Source of the DNA: JABDJX01 sp039942715 | Lineage (GTDB): Bacteria; Pseudomonadota; Alphaproteobacteria; Rhodobacterales; Rhodobacteraceae | Direction: 5' to 3' | Assembly: GCA_039942715.1 (NCBI GenBank) | Contig: JBDVBY010000007.1 | Coordinates: 310,001-374,000 of the forward strand | DNA length: 64,000 nt | Position numbers and translations under genes: made by a program | Shown here: positions 1-8,499 of the stretch, one piece after another | Layout of the letters: each line of letters begins with the position of its first letter | Position numbering within the stretch: the stretch's first letter is position 1 | Notes under the pieces: generated by a model | What the model was told of the DNA's origin: nothing | The model's input: the letters and a program-made list of their open reading frames with translations, nothing else | Databases searched by the model: none

Positions 1-680
1 GAGCCGGCCACATAGAATTCTTGCGGCGAGTAGCCGTCTTTTACAACGCGCAGAGCGGAAAGAAGGCGGCTTTGCTTGCTGGCTTCTTCGCGGGCAGCGC
101 CAAAGTCGATCAGAACCGGTTCATTGTCGGCACGGACCAAAATATTATCGGGCGAAATATCGCGGTGCAAAATGCCTTGCTTGTGCACAAACGAAATGGC
201 GTCCAGCATCTTCGTCACGTAGCCGCGAATTTGCGCGGGGGTCAAAACACCTGGCGTTTCGGTGATAATCTCCAACAGATCCATGCCTTCGACGTAATCA
301 AGCGCCATGTATGCTGTGCCATTGTCTTCAAAGACTTGGTGCACGCCGACAATATTCGGGTGGCTTGCTTTGGCCAATGACCGCGCTTCTTGCGTGAAAA
401 GACGCACAATCGAGCGCAATTCAGCCTGATGCGCACGCGAACGAGCGACCACGGAAGCGTTCTGACGCCGGCAAAATGTGCCGGGGAAGCATTCCTTGAT
501 CACAACAAGCCGATCCAGGCTGTCGCGGGCAAGATAAGTGATCCCAAAACCACCGGAGTTCAGGAAACTCTCAATGGTGTACTGGCCATGCATTAACTGC
601 GTGCCGGGGGTTAGTTCATCGACGAATTCTTCTTCGCCAGATTCATGCAAGTCATCAACTTGAGCCTCTTGCACCGTCAT
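1..680 (-). CDS. Serine/threonine protein kinase, C-terminal part outside window
   Basis: The reverse strand is open from ATG at 680 to the window edge, giving 226 residues of a Hanks-type protein kinase; the C-terminus lies to the left. Visible motifs, in order: a glycine loop (GGFGITYLA, about residues 43-51), the ATP-anchoring lysine in VVIKE (about 62), the catalytic loop HRDISPDN, the metal-binding DFG in LIDFGAARE, and a GYSPQEFY segment where the APE region is expected. All residues needed for phosphotransfer are present, so it should be active. The first 25 residues are acidic and look unstructured. HRDIS replaces the usual HRDLK, which is common in bacterial kinases of this type. The substrate cannot be told. 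The roughly 270 bases between it and hisA would hold its promoter. Confidence 0.9.
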   Translation of the reverse strand, partial: MTVQEAQVDDLHESGEEEFVDELTPGTQLMHGQYTIESFLNSGGFGITYLARDSLDRLVVIKECFPGTFCRRQNASVVARSRAHQAELRSIVRLFTQEARSLAKASHPNIVGVHQVFEDNGTAYMALDYVEGMDLLEIITETPGVLTPAQIRGYVTKMLDAISFVHKQGILHRDISPDNILVRADNEPVLIDFGAAREEASKQSRLLSALRVVKDGYSPQEFYVAG

Positions 681-950
681 ACTTGTAATCCCTTGTGACT
701 CGATTCAAACAGCCGTTCTTCACAGACACTTTTTGTTGACGAATGAGGCACAAAGAAGGTGGTGGTGCGTAAACACAGTGAAATTTTAGGGTTTTTTAAC
801 GTTTTTTGATGCGCTTACGGGGAGGATTCAAACCCTGAAACAACAGGATTTCACGGGCATTTGTTACCATAAATAGGTGCCGTTTCCTGAACGTTCAGCC
901 GATTTTGCTGCAATTGTTGATGTTTAGACACCAAACAATTTGGGCGAATT

Positions 951-1676
951 TCAGTCTTTTGCTTTCGTTTTTAACAATGCGTCGGCCAAATCTATCGCTC
1001 CATCATAAAGAGCGCGCCCGGAAATAGCGCCTGCAATCACGCCTGTGTCGCGCAACGCCAGCAAGTCTTCCATCGAAGACACGCCCCCACTGGCGATCAC
1101 TGGAACAGAAACCGCGCGCGCCAAAGCTTCGGTCGCGGTGATGTTCGGTCCCGCCATCGCACCATCGCGCTCAATGTCGGTATATATAATGGCCGCAATA
1201 CCAGCGTCCTCAAAAGCGCGCGCCAGATCAACAACCTGCATGTCTGTTTCTGTCGCCCAACCACGCGTGGCAACAAGACCGTTCCTCGCATCCAAACCAA
1301 CAGCCACCTGTCCGGGAAAAGCTTTGGCCGCCTCACGGACCAAATCCGGGTCTTCGACCGCAACTGTGCCAAGGATTACGCGTGCCAGCCCTTTTTCAAG
1401 CCAGCGTTCGATCGTGGCCAAATCGCGGATGCCGCCACCAAGCTGTGCGGGCACTGAAAGCGCTCCCAAAATAGCATCGACCGCGGCCCCGTTCACCGGT
1501 TGACCGGCGAAGGCGCCATTCAGATCAACCAGATGGATCCACTCGGCGCCCGCGTCTTCAAACGCCAGAGCTTGGGCCGCGGGATCATCGTTGAACACCG
1601 TGGCCTGCGACATTTCTCCTTTATAAAGGCGCACGCAGTTGCCGTCTTTCAGGTCAATTGCAGGATATAAGATCAT
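951..1676 (-). CDS. hisA: HisA, ProFAR isomerase of histidine biosynthesis
   Basis: The 241-residue protein is full length for HisA, the (beta/alpha)8 barrel that isomerises the aminoaldose ProFAR to the aminoketose PRFAR in the fourth step of histidine biosynthesis. It opens MILYPAIDLKDG, with the catalytic Asp in AIDLKDG; GGGIRDL and the C-terminal ASGGVSS are phosphate-binding loops, and GLDARNG is also recognisable. hisH, hisF and hisE, which commonly sit next to hisA in alphaproteobacteria, are not in the flanks: a protein kinase lies downstream and a divergent DUF2147 gene upstream. The assignment itself is secure; the isolation is the odd point. Confidence 0.96.
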   Translation of the reverse strand: MILYPAIDLKDGNCVRLYKGEMSQATVFNDDPAAQALAFEDAGAEWIHLVDLNGAFAGQPVNGAAVDAILGALSVPAQLGGGIRDLATIERWLEKGLARVILGTVAVEDPDLVREAAKAFPGQVAVGLDARNGLVATRGWATETDMQVVDLARAFEDAGIAAIIYTDIERDGAMAGPNITATEALARAVSVPVIASGGVSSMEDLLALRDTGVIAGAISGRALYDGAIDLADALLKTKAKD

Positions 1677-1825
1677 CGCGCTCGCTCCGCTTTTGGGTCA
1701 GGCGTTGTCTTGCCGTTTGACGCGGCGTCTTTCAAGCGCATATCGAGATCTGTCCCCACGTCACACTTGCGTTGTTATGGGCTTGTTCCTCAAGGTCGCA
1801 GGCAAGACAAGGGAGGTCTTTTGGA

Positions 1826-2212
1826 ATGAAACGTCTAACACTTGCCGCGCTGGCGGTTTTGATTGCAACGCCCACGTTTGCCGACCCGGTTCTTGGGCTT
1901 TATAAAACCCAACCCGGCGATGACGGTAAGTTTGGCCATGTCGAGCTTTATACGTGTGATGCGTCTATTTGCGGTGTGATCCGCAAGGCGTTTGATGCAT
2001 CTGGCAAAGAAATCCCAAGCGACAATATTGGCCGCCGGATGATCTGGGATATGAAGGCGCAAGGCGATGGCTCTTACAGCAAGGGCAAGATCTGGGCACC
2101 GGATCGCGACAAGACCTATAGCTCTAAAATGAGCCTGTCAGGCAGCGCTTTGAAAGTGTCCGGCTGCGTGCTTGGGATTTGCCGCGCGCAGAACTGGACA
2201 AAGATCAACTAG
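1826..2212 (+). CDS. Secreted DUF2147 family protein
   Basis: The start is set at ATG 1826 because a strong GGGAGG ribosome binding site lies just before it and it begins a clean signal peptide (hydrophobic stretch, then cleavage after PTFA). The mature protein is about 110 residues. It shows the DUF2147 pattern: G-L-Y/W-K-T near the start, a V-E-L-Y strand, IWDMK, then a G-K-I-W-A-P-D-R-D-K-T-Y stretch and a final W-T-K. Four Cys in two pairs (TCDASIC and GCVLGIC) suggest disulfides in the periplasm. The function of the family is unknown. It is divergent from hisA and convergent with the phytochrome gene, with only 7 bases between stop codons. Confidence 0.85.
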   Translation: MKRLTLAALAVLIATPTFADPVLGLYKTQPGDDGKFGHVELYTCDASICGVIRKAFDASGKEIPSDNIGRRMIWDMKAQGDGSYSKGKIWAPDRDKTYSSKMSLSGSALKVSGCVLGICRAQNWTKIN

Positions 2213-2219
2213 CGGCGCG

Positions 2220-4451
2220 TTAATGTAAGACAGCTGAACCGGGCGGGGACGACAAGCGGATCAAAAATCGCGCTCCGTCCGAATAGGCGTCATCCAGATA
2301 TATTTTGCCGTCATGTGCTTCGGCAATGCGCGCGCAAATCGGCAAGCCAAGACCAGACCCTTCGATGTCGCATTGGCTATGCAGGCGCATCAAAGGTTTG
2401 AACACACGCTCAGCATATTTTTGCGAAATGCCCACGCCAGTATCAGACACAGCAATCTCGAGGTAGGAGTCGGTTTGCTCTGCGACATCGATCGAAATCG
2501 CCAACGCCCGGGCAGGGTCATGGTATTTTAGGGCGTTTTGGATCAAGTTTAGAAACAGCCGCAAAAGAAGCTGCCCATTGGCTTGGATCACCCCCGGAAC
2601 TGCAATTTGGATTTTTGCACCGGTCTGATCAATGTCATGCGCCAGCAAGGAACAGGCATCCTCGATCACCGCTTGCAACTGTGTTGGTTTGAAGTCCAAT
2701 TTGCTGTTTGAAACGGCTGTTAACTCCAGCAGGCCGCTTGACAGTTTCAACAGTCTTTTGGCCGAACCCTCTGCAATCATGTGCGTTTCTTTGACCACAT
2801 CCGCTTCAAAATCCTCTTCGCGCATGATCTCAAGAGCGGTACTAATGCCGCGCAGAGGCGCTTTAATGTCGTGAACAGCCGAGGCGGCAAACTGCCGTAA
2901 ATAGGCGTTCTCTTCTTTCAAAAGCAATTGTGAGGCGAGAATGTCGAGAAACTCTGTGAACACTTCGCGCGCGCTGCTTAAATCGGCTTCTTGCCATGGC
3001 AAAGCTTCGTCGGAATGCTCCTGAACCCAAACGTCGAACGAAGCGCGCGGTGTAAGTCGCCCCTTCACTTTGTTTTTCTCAGGCTTTCCCGCCCATTTGA
3101 CTTTGCGGGCAATGGGGCCGCGAAACCAAATCAATTGGCACACCCTGTGCACCGCAATTGGCTGAATAAGAACGCCACAGGCGGTGTCTTTGTGCGCCGC
3201 GCCTGTGGGCCATTCGCGGTGTAGCGCGGTGGTTTGGAACTGATCAGCCGTTTCATGATTGCCGCGTGCCCATTCAGTCAGATCGCGGATCACATTCGCT
3301 GGTGGTGTGGCGCCGCAAACATGAGTGTTTTTACCATACTGAAACGCAAAACCATCCGCCTTTAGAAAGGACCGCAGATTTGGAATCAGCGTTTTGATCA
3401 CTCCTTCCATATCGTTTTGTGCACGCAGAGCCTCGGCAAACCGGTTTTCTATCTTACGCAATTCACTTACTTTTTCGGCACTCTCTAACCTTTCGATCTG
3501 GTCATGTTTCAACATCAACGCAGCGCCAATTTCTTGCATCAAAGCCCAACTATCGAAGGGTATTAGGCCCGGTTCTGTATGGTGCGCAGCAATTAGCCCC
3601 CAAAGCGCATCTTGATGGATAAGGCTCGCATTAAACGTCGCCCGAACGCCCATATTGCGCAGATATTGCGTGTGCATTTTTGAAACCGAACGTGCCACAG
3701 ACCAAGTCAGATCAAGTTGCCCGTTTTCAAGGCTGCTGAGGATTGCGTGGTTATTATCGTTGACGTCGCCAATGGCGCGGTACCGCACTAACTTCATCAT
3801 TTCGTGTGCCTGTGCGGGGATATCGCTTGTTGGGAAATGAAGCCCCAAATAGGAAGCCAGCTCTTGCCCATCTCGGCTCTCTGCCAAAACCTCACCGGAC
3901 CAATCGGGCAAGAACCGATAGATATTTACCCGCGAAAATCCAGTTATCTGACGCGTTGCATCCGCTGCAATCTGATGCGCTTCGGCCATGTCTTTTGCAT
4001 TCAGAATGCGTGCGCAGCTTTTGGAGCAAATACGCATGTTTGTGCGCGCGGCCTGCGGCGTCAGCGATTGATTTGGCAGAAACTCAATCAGGCGGTGTTG
4101 GCCCTGAATATGTGTAACAACATCATAGGAGACGCCATCTTTCTTGAAAGCGTATTCCAGTACCTCGTGCATGTTAACTTCGTCGGTGGCCTGATCCACA
4201 AGGCGCGCCAATTCAGGATCAAGATCGCGCAAATGCGTCCCCAAAAGAGACTGCGGCTTTAACAAAAAAAACGGCGCCACATTTTCAGAAGTCGCAATAA
4301 GAAATCCGCTATCCCGGTCGATCGCCAAAAGTGCGCAGCCTTCTTGAGTTTGGCCGGAAAAATGGATCGCCTCTTTATCGCAATTGCCAAGGTGAACGTC
4401 AGCAGGGTTTTGGAAAAAATCAGATAAAGACTTTGACGCACTCATCAGCAT
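2220..4451 (-). CDS. Bacteriophytochrome sensor histidine kinase
   Basis: The 743-residue protein has the full order PAS, GAF, PHY, HisKA, HATPase. Cys24 in GNCDKEAIH matches the biliverdin-binding cysteine of bacteriophytochromes. The GAF domain keeps PTSDIP (PASDIP in the family), the YLGLH stretch, the chromophore-contacting His in MHTQYLRNMGVR and the AHH motif. The PHY tongue is recognisable as WFRGP and PRASF. The kinase has an H-box (AVHDIKAPLRGI, His527), an N-box (NLIQNALKYH), a G1 box (SDTGVGI) and a GSGLGLPI G2 box. It should sense red/far-red light and autophosphorylate in the cytoplasm. No response regulator or heme oxygenase gene for making biliverdin is in the window, so the output partner is unknown. 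After Cys24 the usual SIQPHG is replaced by TQEGC, a clear deviation. ATG at 4445 is an alternative start. Confidence 0.93.
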   Translation of the reverse strand: MLMSASKSLSDFFQNPADVHLGNCDKEAIHFSGQTQEGCALLAIDRDSGFLIATSENVAPFFLLKPQSLLGTHLRDLDPELARLVDQATDEVNMHEVLEYAFKKDGVSYDVVTHIQGQHRLIEFLPNQSLTPQAARTNMRICSKSCARILNAKDMAEAHQIAADATRQITGFSRVNIYRFLPDWSGEVLAESRDGQELASYLGLHFPTSDIPAQAHEMMKLVRYRAIGDVNDNNHAILSSLENGQLDLTWSVARSVSKMHTQYLRNMGVRATFNASLIHQDALWGLIAAHHTEPGLIPFDSWALMQEIGAALMLKHDQIERLESAEKVSELRKIENRFAEALRAQNDMEGVIKTLIPNLRSFLKADGFAFQYGKNTHVCGATPPANVIRDLTEWARGNHETADQFQTTALHREWPTGAAHKDTACGVLIQPIAVHRVCQLIWFRGPIARKVKWAGKPEKNKVKGRLTPRASFDVWVQEHSDEALPWQEADLSSAREVFTEFLDILASQLLLKEENAYLRQFAASAVHDIKAPLRGISTALEIMREEDFEADVVKETHMIAEGSAKRLLKLSSGLLELTAVSNSKLDFKPTQLQAVIEDACSLLAHDIDQTGAKIQIAVPGVIQANGQLLLRLFLNLIQNALKYHDPARALAISIDVAEQTDSYLEIAVSDTGVGISQKYAERVFKPLMRLHSQCDIEGSGLGLPICARIAEAHDGKIYLDDAYSDGARFLIRLSSPPGSAVLH

Positions 4452-4567
4452 TCTGCCTTTTCGTAAACTGCCACCATTTTGGTCGCTCGGGTCGCGTTTA
4501 CGGCGTATGCGTTAATAAAAGCTGTTGATTGCTTGTAGTTGCGCGCAACCTCCCTAGTATCAAAGGT

Positions 4568-5986
4568 ATGACAGGGAAATATTTTAGCGAGATGGCCTCG
4601 CAGACGGGCGCGCGTGCGCCTTACAGTGGATACGACAGCTGGTTTGCGGGGCAAAACAACGATCGTCTCGCCAAGAAATCAGCCGAAGCAGAAGCGTTTT
4701 TCCGACGCACAGGCATTACCTTTAATGTTTATGGGCAATCGGACGCGGAAGAACGTTTGATCCCCTTTGATATGGTGCCGCGGATATTGTCGGGGCGCGA
4801 GTGGACCAAGCTTTCCAAAGGGATTGAACAGCGGGTTGCGGCGATCAATGCGTTCTTGCATGACATCTACAATCGTCAGGAAATTTTGCGCGCGGGCGTC
4901 GTGCCGACCAAACTGGTTGCGCAAAACGAAGCCTTTCTGCCAGAAATGATGGACTTCACGCCACCGGGTGGCGTTTACACGCACATTGTTGGCACGGACA
5001 TTGTACGCACGGGCGAGGATGATTTCTTTGTCTTGGAAGACAATGCGCGCACGCCCTCGGGTGTCAGTTATATGCTCGAAAACCGCGAGATCATGCTGCA
5101 AATGTTCCCCGAGTTGTTCAACCAGATCAAAGTGCAGCGAGTCTCGGACTATCCCAAGAATTTGCGTGCCTCGCTTGAAGCCAGTGCGCCACCCAACTGC
5201 GAAGGACGGCCCTGTGTTGCCGTTCTAACACCGGGGATGTTCAACTCGGCCTATTACGAGCATAGCTTTTTGGCCGATCAAATGGGCGTTGAACTGGTCG
5301 AAGGGCATGATCTACGCGTGGTCGATGGCAAAATCGCCATGCGTACGACGCGCGGCTACAAAACCATCGATGTGCTTTATCGCCGTGTCGATGACGAATT
5401 TCTGGACCCGCTTACCTTCAATCCTGACAGCATGTTGGGCGTGCCCGGCATCATGGATGTCTACCGCGCAGGCAACATCACAATCACGAACGCACCGGGC
5501 ACAGGCGTAGCCGATGACAAAGCGATCTATAGTTATATGCCGGATATCGTCGAGTTTTATACAGGCGAAAAAGCGATCCTAAAGAATGTCGAAACCTATC
5601 GTTGTTCCGAAGAAGACACACTGAAGTACGTGCTCGATAATCTCAAGGATTTGGTCGTCAAAGAGGTGCACGGCTCGGGTGGATACGGCATGTTGGTTGG
5701 GCCTGCCGCAACCAAAGACGAAGTGGCCGAGTTTGCCAAAAAGCTAAAAGCGAAACCCTCAAATTACATTGCGCAACCAACGCTATCGCTTTCCACCGTG
5801 CCGATCCTGACGGACAACGGCCTGTCACCGCGCCACGTCGATCTGCGCCCCTTCGCGCTTGTTGCGCCGGGCGAGGTAAACATTGTGCCCGGTGGGCTTA
5901 CACGCGTGGCGCTCAAAGAAGGGTCGCTGGTGGTGAACTCGTCTCAGGGCGGCGGGACAAAAGACACTTGGGTTCTAGAGGACTGA
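4568..5986 (+). CDS. Circularly permuted ATP-grasp type 2 protein (DUF404/DUF407)
   Basis: ATG 4568 is chosen over an upstream TTG; it gives 472 residues, normal for this family. Conserved stretches include YNRQEIL, the DIVRTGEDDFFVLEDNARTPSG segment (about 135-160), YRRVDDEFLDP, VNAPGTGV-like ITNAPGTGVADDK and KEVHGSGGYGM, all typical of the circularly permuted ATP-grasp group. Family knowledge: ATP-grasp enzymes join an acid to an amine with ATP, and this branch is predicted to be a peptide or amide ligase; the substrate is unknown. It is first in a tight operon with an alpha-E gene (1 base after its stop), a transglutaminase-like gene and an Anbu protease. The promoter must lie in the 116 bases shared with the divergent phytochrome gene. 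Confidence 0.93.
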   Translation: MTGKYFSEMASQTGARAPYSGYDSWFAGQNNDRLAKKSAEAEAFFRRTGITFNVYGQSDAEERLIPFDMVPRILSGREWTKLSKGIEQRVAAINAFLHDIYNRQEILRAGVVPTKLVAQNEAFLPEMMDFTPPGGVYTHIVGTDIVRTGEDDFFVLEDNARTPSGVSYMLENREIMLQMFPELFNQIKVQRVSDYPKNLRASLEASAPPNCEGRPCVAVLTPGMFNSAYYEHSFLADQMGVELVEGHDLRVVDGKIAMRTTRGYKTIDVLYRRVDDEFLDPLTFNPDSMLGVPGIMDVYRAGNITITNAPGTGVADDKAIYSYMPDIVEFYTGEKAILKNVETYRCSEEDTLKYVLDNLKDLVVKEVHGSGGYGMLVGPAATKDEVAEFAKKLKAKPSNYIAQPTLSLSTVPILTDNGLSPRHVDLRPFALVAPGEVNIVPGGLTRVALKEGSLVVNSSQGGGTKDTWVLED

Positions 5987-5987
5987 T

Positions 5988-6929
5988 ATGCTTGGAAAAA
6001 CCGCAGGTGGTCTGTTTTGGATGTTTCGCTACCTTGAGCGCGCGGAAAACAACGCGCGCTTGATCGAAGCGGGGTTTCGCATCGCGCTGACCCGGTCCGT
6101 GGATACGAGCGATGAATGGAAATCACTGATCGCAACAGCAGCTGTGCAAGAGGCATATAGCGCCAAGCACGACAGCTATGACAGTGAACAAGTCATCGAC
6201 TTCCTGCTGCGAGATAAAGACAATCCCGGATCTGTGTTGTCAGTCGTCAAAGGCGCGCGCGACAACGCCCGACTGGTGCGCACCGCACTGACCAGCGAAG
6301 TATGGGCTGCAGTGAATGAAACATGGATGCTGCTGAGCGATGTGCTCAAAGAGCCGGTTCCAATGACCGAACTGCCCGAAACGCTCGCCACAATTCGACA
6401 GCAATCCGCATTGGTGCGCGGCGCGCTTCATGGCACGATGCTGCGCAATGATATCTATGATTTTTGTCGTCTGGGAACATTTGTTGAGCGCACCGACAGT
6501 ACTGCGCGGATCATCGACGTGAAGTATTTCTCACTCCTGCCATCGCCGGCATCAGTAGGGGGTCGCATGGACCGTGTTCAGTGGGAGACGATTCTACGTT
6601 CTGTCTCTGCGCACCGTTCATTCAGGTGGGCAGATGGCAATGAATACACAGCGCCGCATATCGCGAGCTTTCTGATCCTTGATCGCCGGATGCCACGGTC
6701 GCTCGCGTTTTGTGCTTCGCAAATGGTGGATAACCTAAGCTATCTCGCGGAAGAGTATGGCGCCCAAAGCGAAAGCTTGACCAAAGCACGCACGCTTCAT
6801 GGCCGCCTGAAAGAACGCGACATCGCGTCAATCTTCGACGAGGGCTTGCACGAATTTCTGATGGCGGTGATGAGCGATACCGCCGCGTTGGGCCATCAGA
6901 TCGAGCAGGATTACAGGTTCACCAAATGA
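5988..6929 (+). CDS. Alpha-E domain protein (DUF403)
   Basis: The protein has 313 residues, normal for the alpha-E family, a nearly all-helical domain. It opens MLGKTAGGLFWMFRYLERAENNARL, which is the family's hallmark start (the R-Y-x-E-R-A-E-N segment), and later has RNDIYDFCRLGTFVERTD with a second R/E/R pattern, then ILDRRMPRSLAFC. No catalytic residues are established for the family. It nearly always travels with the circularly permuted ATP-grasp gene and a transglutaminase, sometimes fused, so a shared amide-ligation or peptide-modification role is inferred. It starts 1 base after the ATP-grasp stop and its own stop overlaps the next start as ATGA, so translational coupling is likely. 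Confidence 0.94.
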   Translation: MLGKTAGGLFWMFRYLERAENNARLIEAGFRIALTRSVDTSDEWKSLIATAAVQEAYSAKHDSYDSEQVIDFLLRDKDNPGSVLSVVKGARDNARLVRTALTSEVWAAVNETWMLLSDVLKEPVPMTELPETLATIRQQSALVRGALHGTMLRNDIYDFCRLGTFVERTDSTARIIDVKYFSLLPSPASVGGRMDRVQWETILRSVSAHRSFRWADGNEYTAPHIASFLILDRRMPRSLAFCASQMVDNLSYLAEEYGAQSESLTKARTLHGRLKERDIASIFDEGLHEFLMAVMSDTAALGHQIEQDYRFTK

Positions 6930-7723
6930 AGCTTCAGATCAGCCACACCACGCAATACGCCTTTGACGCACCAGTTGAATACGCGCTGCAAAAGGTGCGC
7001 TTGCGCCCGATGTCAAATTCGGCGCAACAGGTGGGAAACTGGTCGCTTGCGATCGAAGGCGGCAAACTAGAAACAGGGTATCAGGATCACTACGGCAATC
7101 TTGTCGATCTGGTCAGTGCGGATGAAGGCACGACATCCATCACCGTCACGGCTACTGGCGATGTCACAACGCTTAATGACACAGGTGTTTTCGGCATGGT
7201 CTTTGGGCGTATGCCGCTGTGGCATTTCCAAAACGAAACGCCGCAAACAAAGCCGGGCGCAAAGACCAAAGACATCGCCGCGATCATACGAAAAGGCACA
7301 ACAACGCTGGATGGGCTGCACTCCGCTTCGGGCGCAATCTTGGACTCCGTGCCCTATCAAACTGGTCAAACCAAAGCGGATACAACCGCCGAGGAAGCCA
7401 TTAAGATCGGCAAAGGCGTGTGTCAGGACCATGCTCACATCATGCTGGCCGCAGCCCGCCACGCCGGGTTACCTGCGCGTTATGTCAGTGGATATCTGAT
7501 GATGGATGACCGCGTTGATCAGGACGCCAGCCACGCCTGGGCCGAAGTTTACGTCGATGATTTGGGCTGGGTTGGCTTTGATGTCTCAAACGGCATGTCA
7601 CCTGATGAACGCTATGTACGGATCGCCATCGGCCTTGATGCTCACTCAAGCGCGCCGATTTCCGGGTTGCGATTGGGGGCGGGCGGCGAAACGATGATTG
7701 TTTCTTTACAGGTCCAGCAGTAA
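6926..7723 (+). CDS. Transglutaminase-like cysteine protease
   Basis: The protein has 265 residues, made of an N-terminal beta-rich domain (about 1-150) and a transglutaminase-like catalytic core. The triad can be read directly: Cys166 in GVCQDHAH, His203 in ASHAWAEVY and Asp219 in GWVGFDVSNG. It lacks a signal peptide, so it should act in the cytoplasm. Bacterial members of this family more often cleave amide bonds than cross-link. In this operon it follows a predicted ligase (ATP-grasp) and precedes a proteasome-like protease, so the set contains one bond-making and two bond-breaking activities. Start ATG 6926 overlaps the alpha-E stop by four bases. Confidence 0.94.
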   Translation: MKLQISHTTQYAFDAPVEYALQKVRLRPMSNSAQQVGNWSLAIEGGKLETGYQDHYGNLVDLVSADEGTTSITVTATGDVTTLNDTGVFGMVFGRMPLWHFQNETPQTKPGAKTKDIAAIIRKGTTTLDGLHSASGAILDSVPYQTGQTKADTTAEEAIKIGKGVCQDHAHIMLAAARHAGLPARYVSGYLMMDDRVDQDASHAWAEVYVDDLGWVGFDVSNGMSPDERYVRIAIGLDAHSSAPISGLRLGAGGETMIVSLQVQQ

Positions 7724-7758
7724 GGCTCTTTGCAAAGCATTAAAGGACTGATTCCGAA

Positions 7759-8490
7759 ATGACTTATTGCGTTGGGATGCGATTGAACAATGGCCTTGTG
7801 TTCATGTCCGACACACGCACGAACGCGGGGTTTGATAACTTTTCGTCCGTGCGCAAAATGTTCAACTGGACCAACGATGGCGAGCGCTCAATCACGCTGA
7901 TGACAGCGGGAAATCTGGCAACGACCCAAGCTATGGTCAGCCTTCTGGAAGAACGCTCTAAAGCTGTTGAAGATCGTGATCCTAGCATCATGAACCAGCC
8001 AACCATGTTTCAGGTCGCCCGTCTCGTTGGGGCAACATTGAAAGAGGTGATTTCCTATTCAAGCCCAACCGGACATGCATCTGGCGATGCGTTTAGCGCT
8101 TCTGTTATCGTGGGAGGCCAGATCAAAGGCGGGCAACCAACCGTGTTTTTGGTTTATCCCGAAGGCAATTTTGTCGAGATCTCCGACGACACGCCGTTCT
8201 TTCAGATTGGCGAGGCCAAGTATGGCAAACCGATCCTTGTGCGCGCCTATGACCCCGCGATGAGCTTTGCCGAATCTGTGCGCCTGTTGCTGGTCTCATT
8301 TGACTCTACCGTAAAGGCAAACCTGTCGGTTGGGCTGCCCTTTGATCTACACGTCTACGAAAACGACACGTTTCATTCGAACCGCCAAACGCGGATTGAA
8401 GAGGGCGACGAAACCTATCAGGCGATTTCAACCGGATGGGGCGATGCTTTGAAAGTCGCTCTTGAACAATTGCCAGACTACCAGCCCTAG
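7759..8490 (+). CDS. Anbu, proteasome-like Ntn-hydrolase protease
   Basis: The 243-residue protein begins MTYCVGMRLNNGLV. Removal of Met exposes Thr as the N-terminal nucleophile; Asp18 (MSDTRT) and Lys33 (VRKMF) stand where the 20S proteasome and HslV keep their catalytic Asp and Lys. No pro-peptide is visible. Length and the conserved FQIGEAKYGKPIL and DLHVY segments fit Anbu (ancestral beta subunit, also called bacterial proteasome homologue) rather than HslV, which is near 175 residues. Family knowledge: Anbu is a cytoplasmic self-compartmentalising assembly whose substrate and unfoldase are not settled. It is the last gene of the ATP-grasp / alpha-E / transglutaminase operon, 35 bases after the transglutaminase. 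It ends convergent with purD. Confidence 0.93.
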   Translation: MTYCVGMRLNNGLVFMSDTRTNAGFDNFSSVRKMFNWTNDGERSITLMTAGNLATTQAMVSLLEERSKAVEDRDPSIMNQPTMFQVARLVGATLKEVISYSSPTGHASGDAFSASVIVGGQIKGGQPTVFLVYPEGNFVEISDDTPFFQIGEAKYGKPILVRAYDPAMSFAESVRLLLVSFDSTVKANLSVGLPFDLHVYENDTFHSNRQTRIEEGDETYQAISTGWGDALKVALEQLPDYQP

Positions 8491-8499
8491 TTGACGCGC

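Noticed and set aside
820..860. tRNA T-arm-like stretch (reverse strand GGGTTTGAATCC) between the kinase and hisA
   Set aside because: No acceptor, D or anticodon arm could be paired around it; taken as chance.
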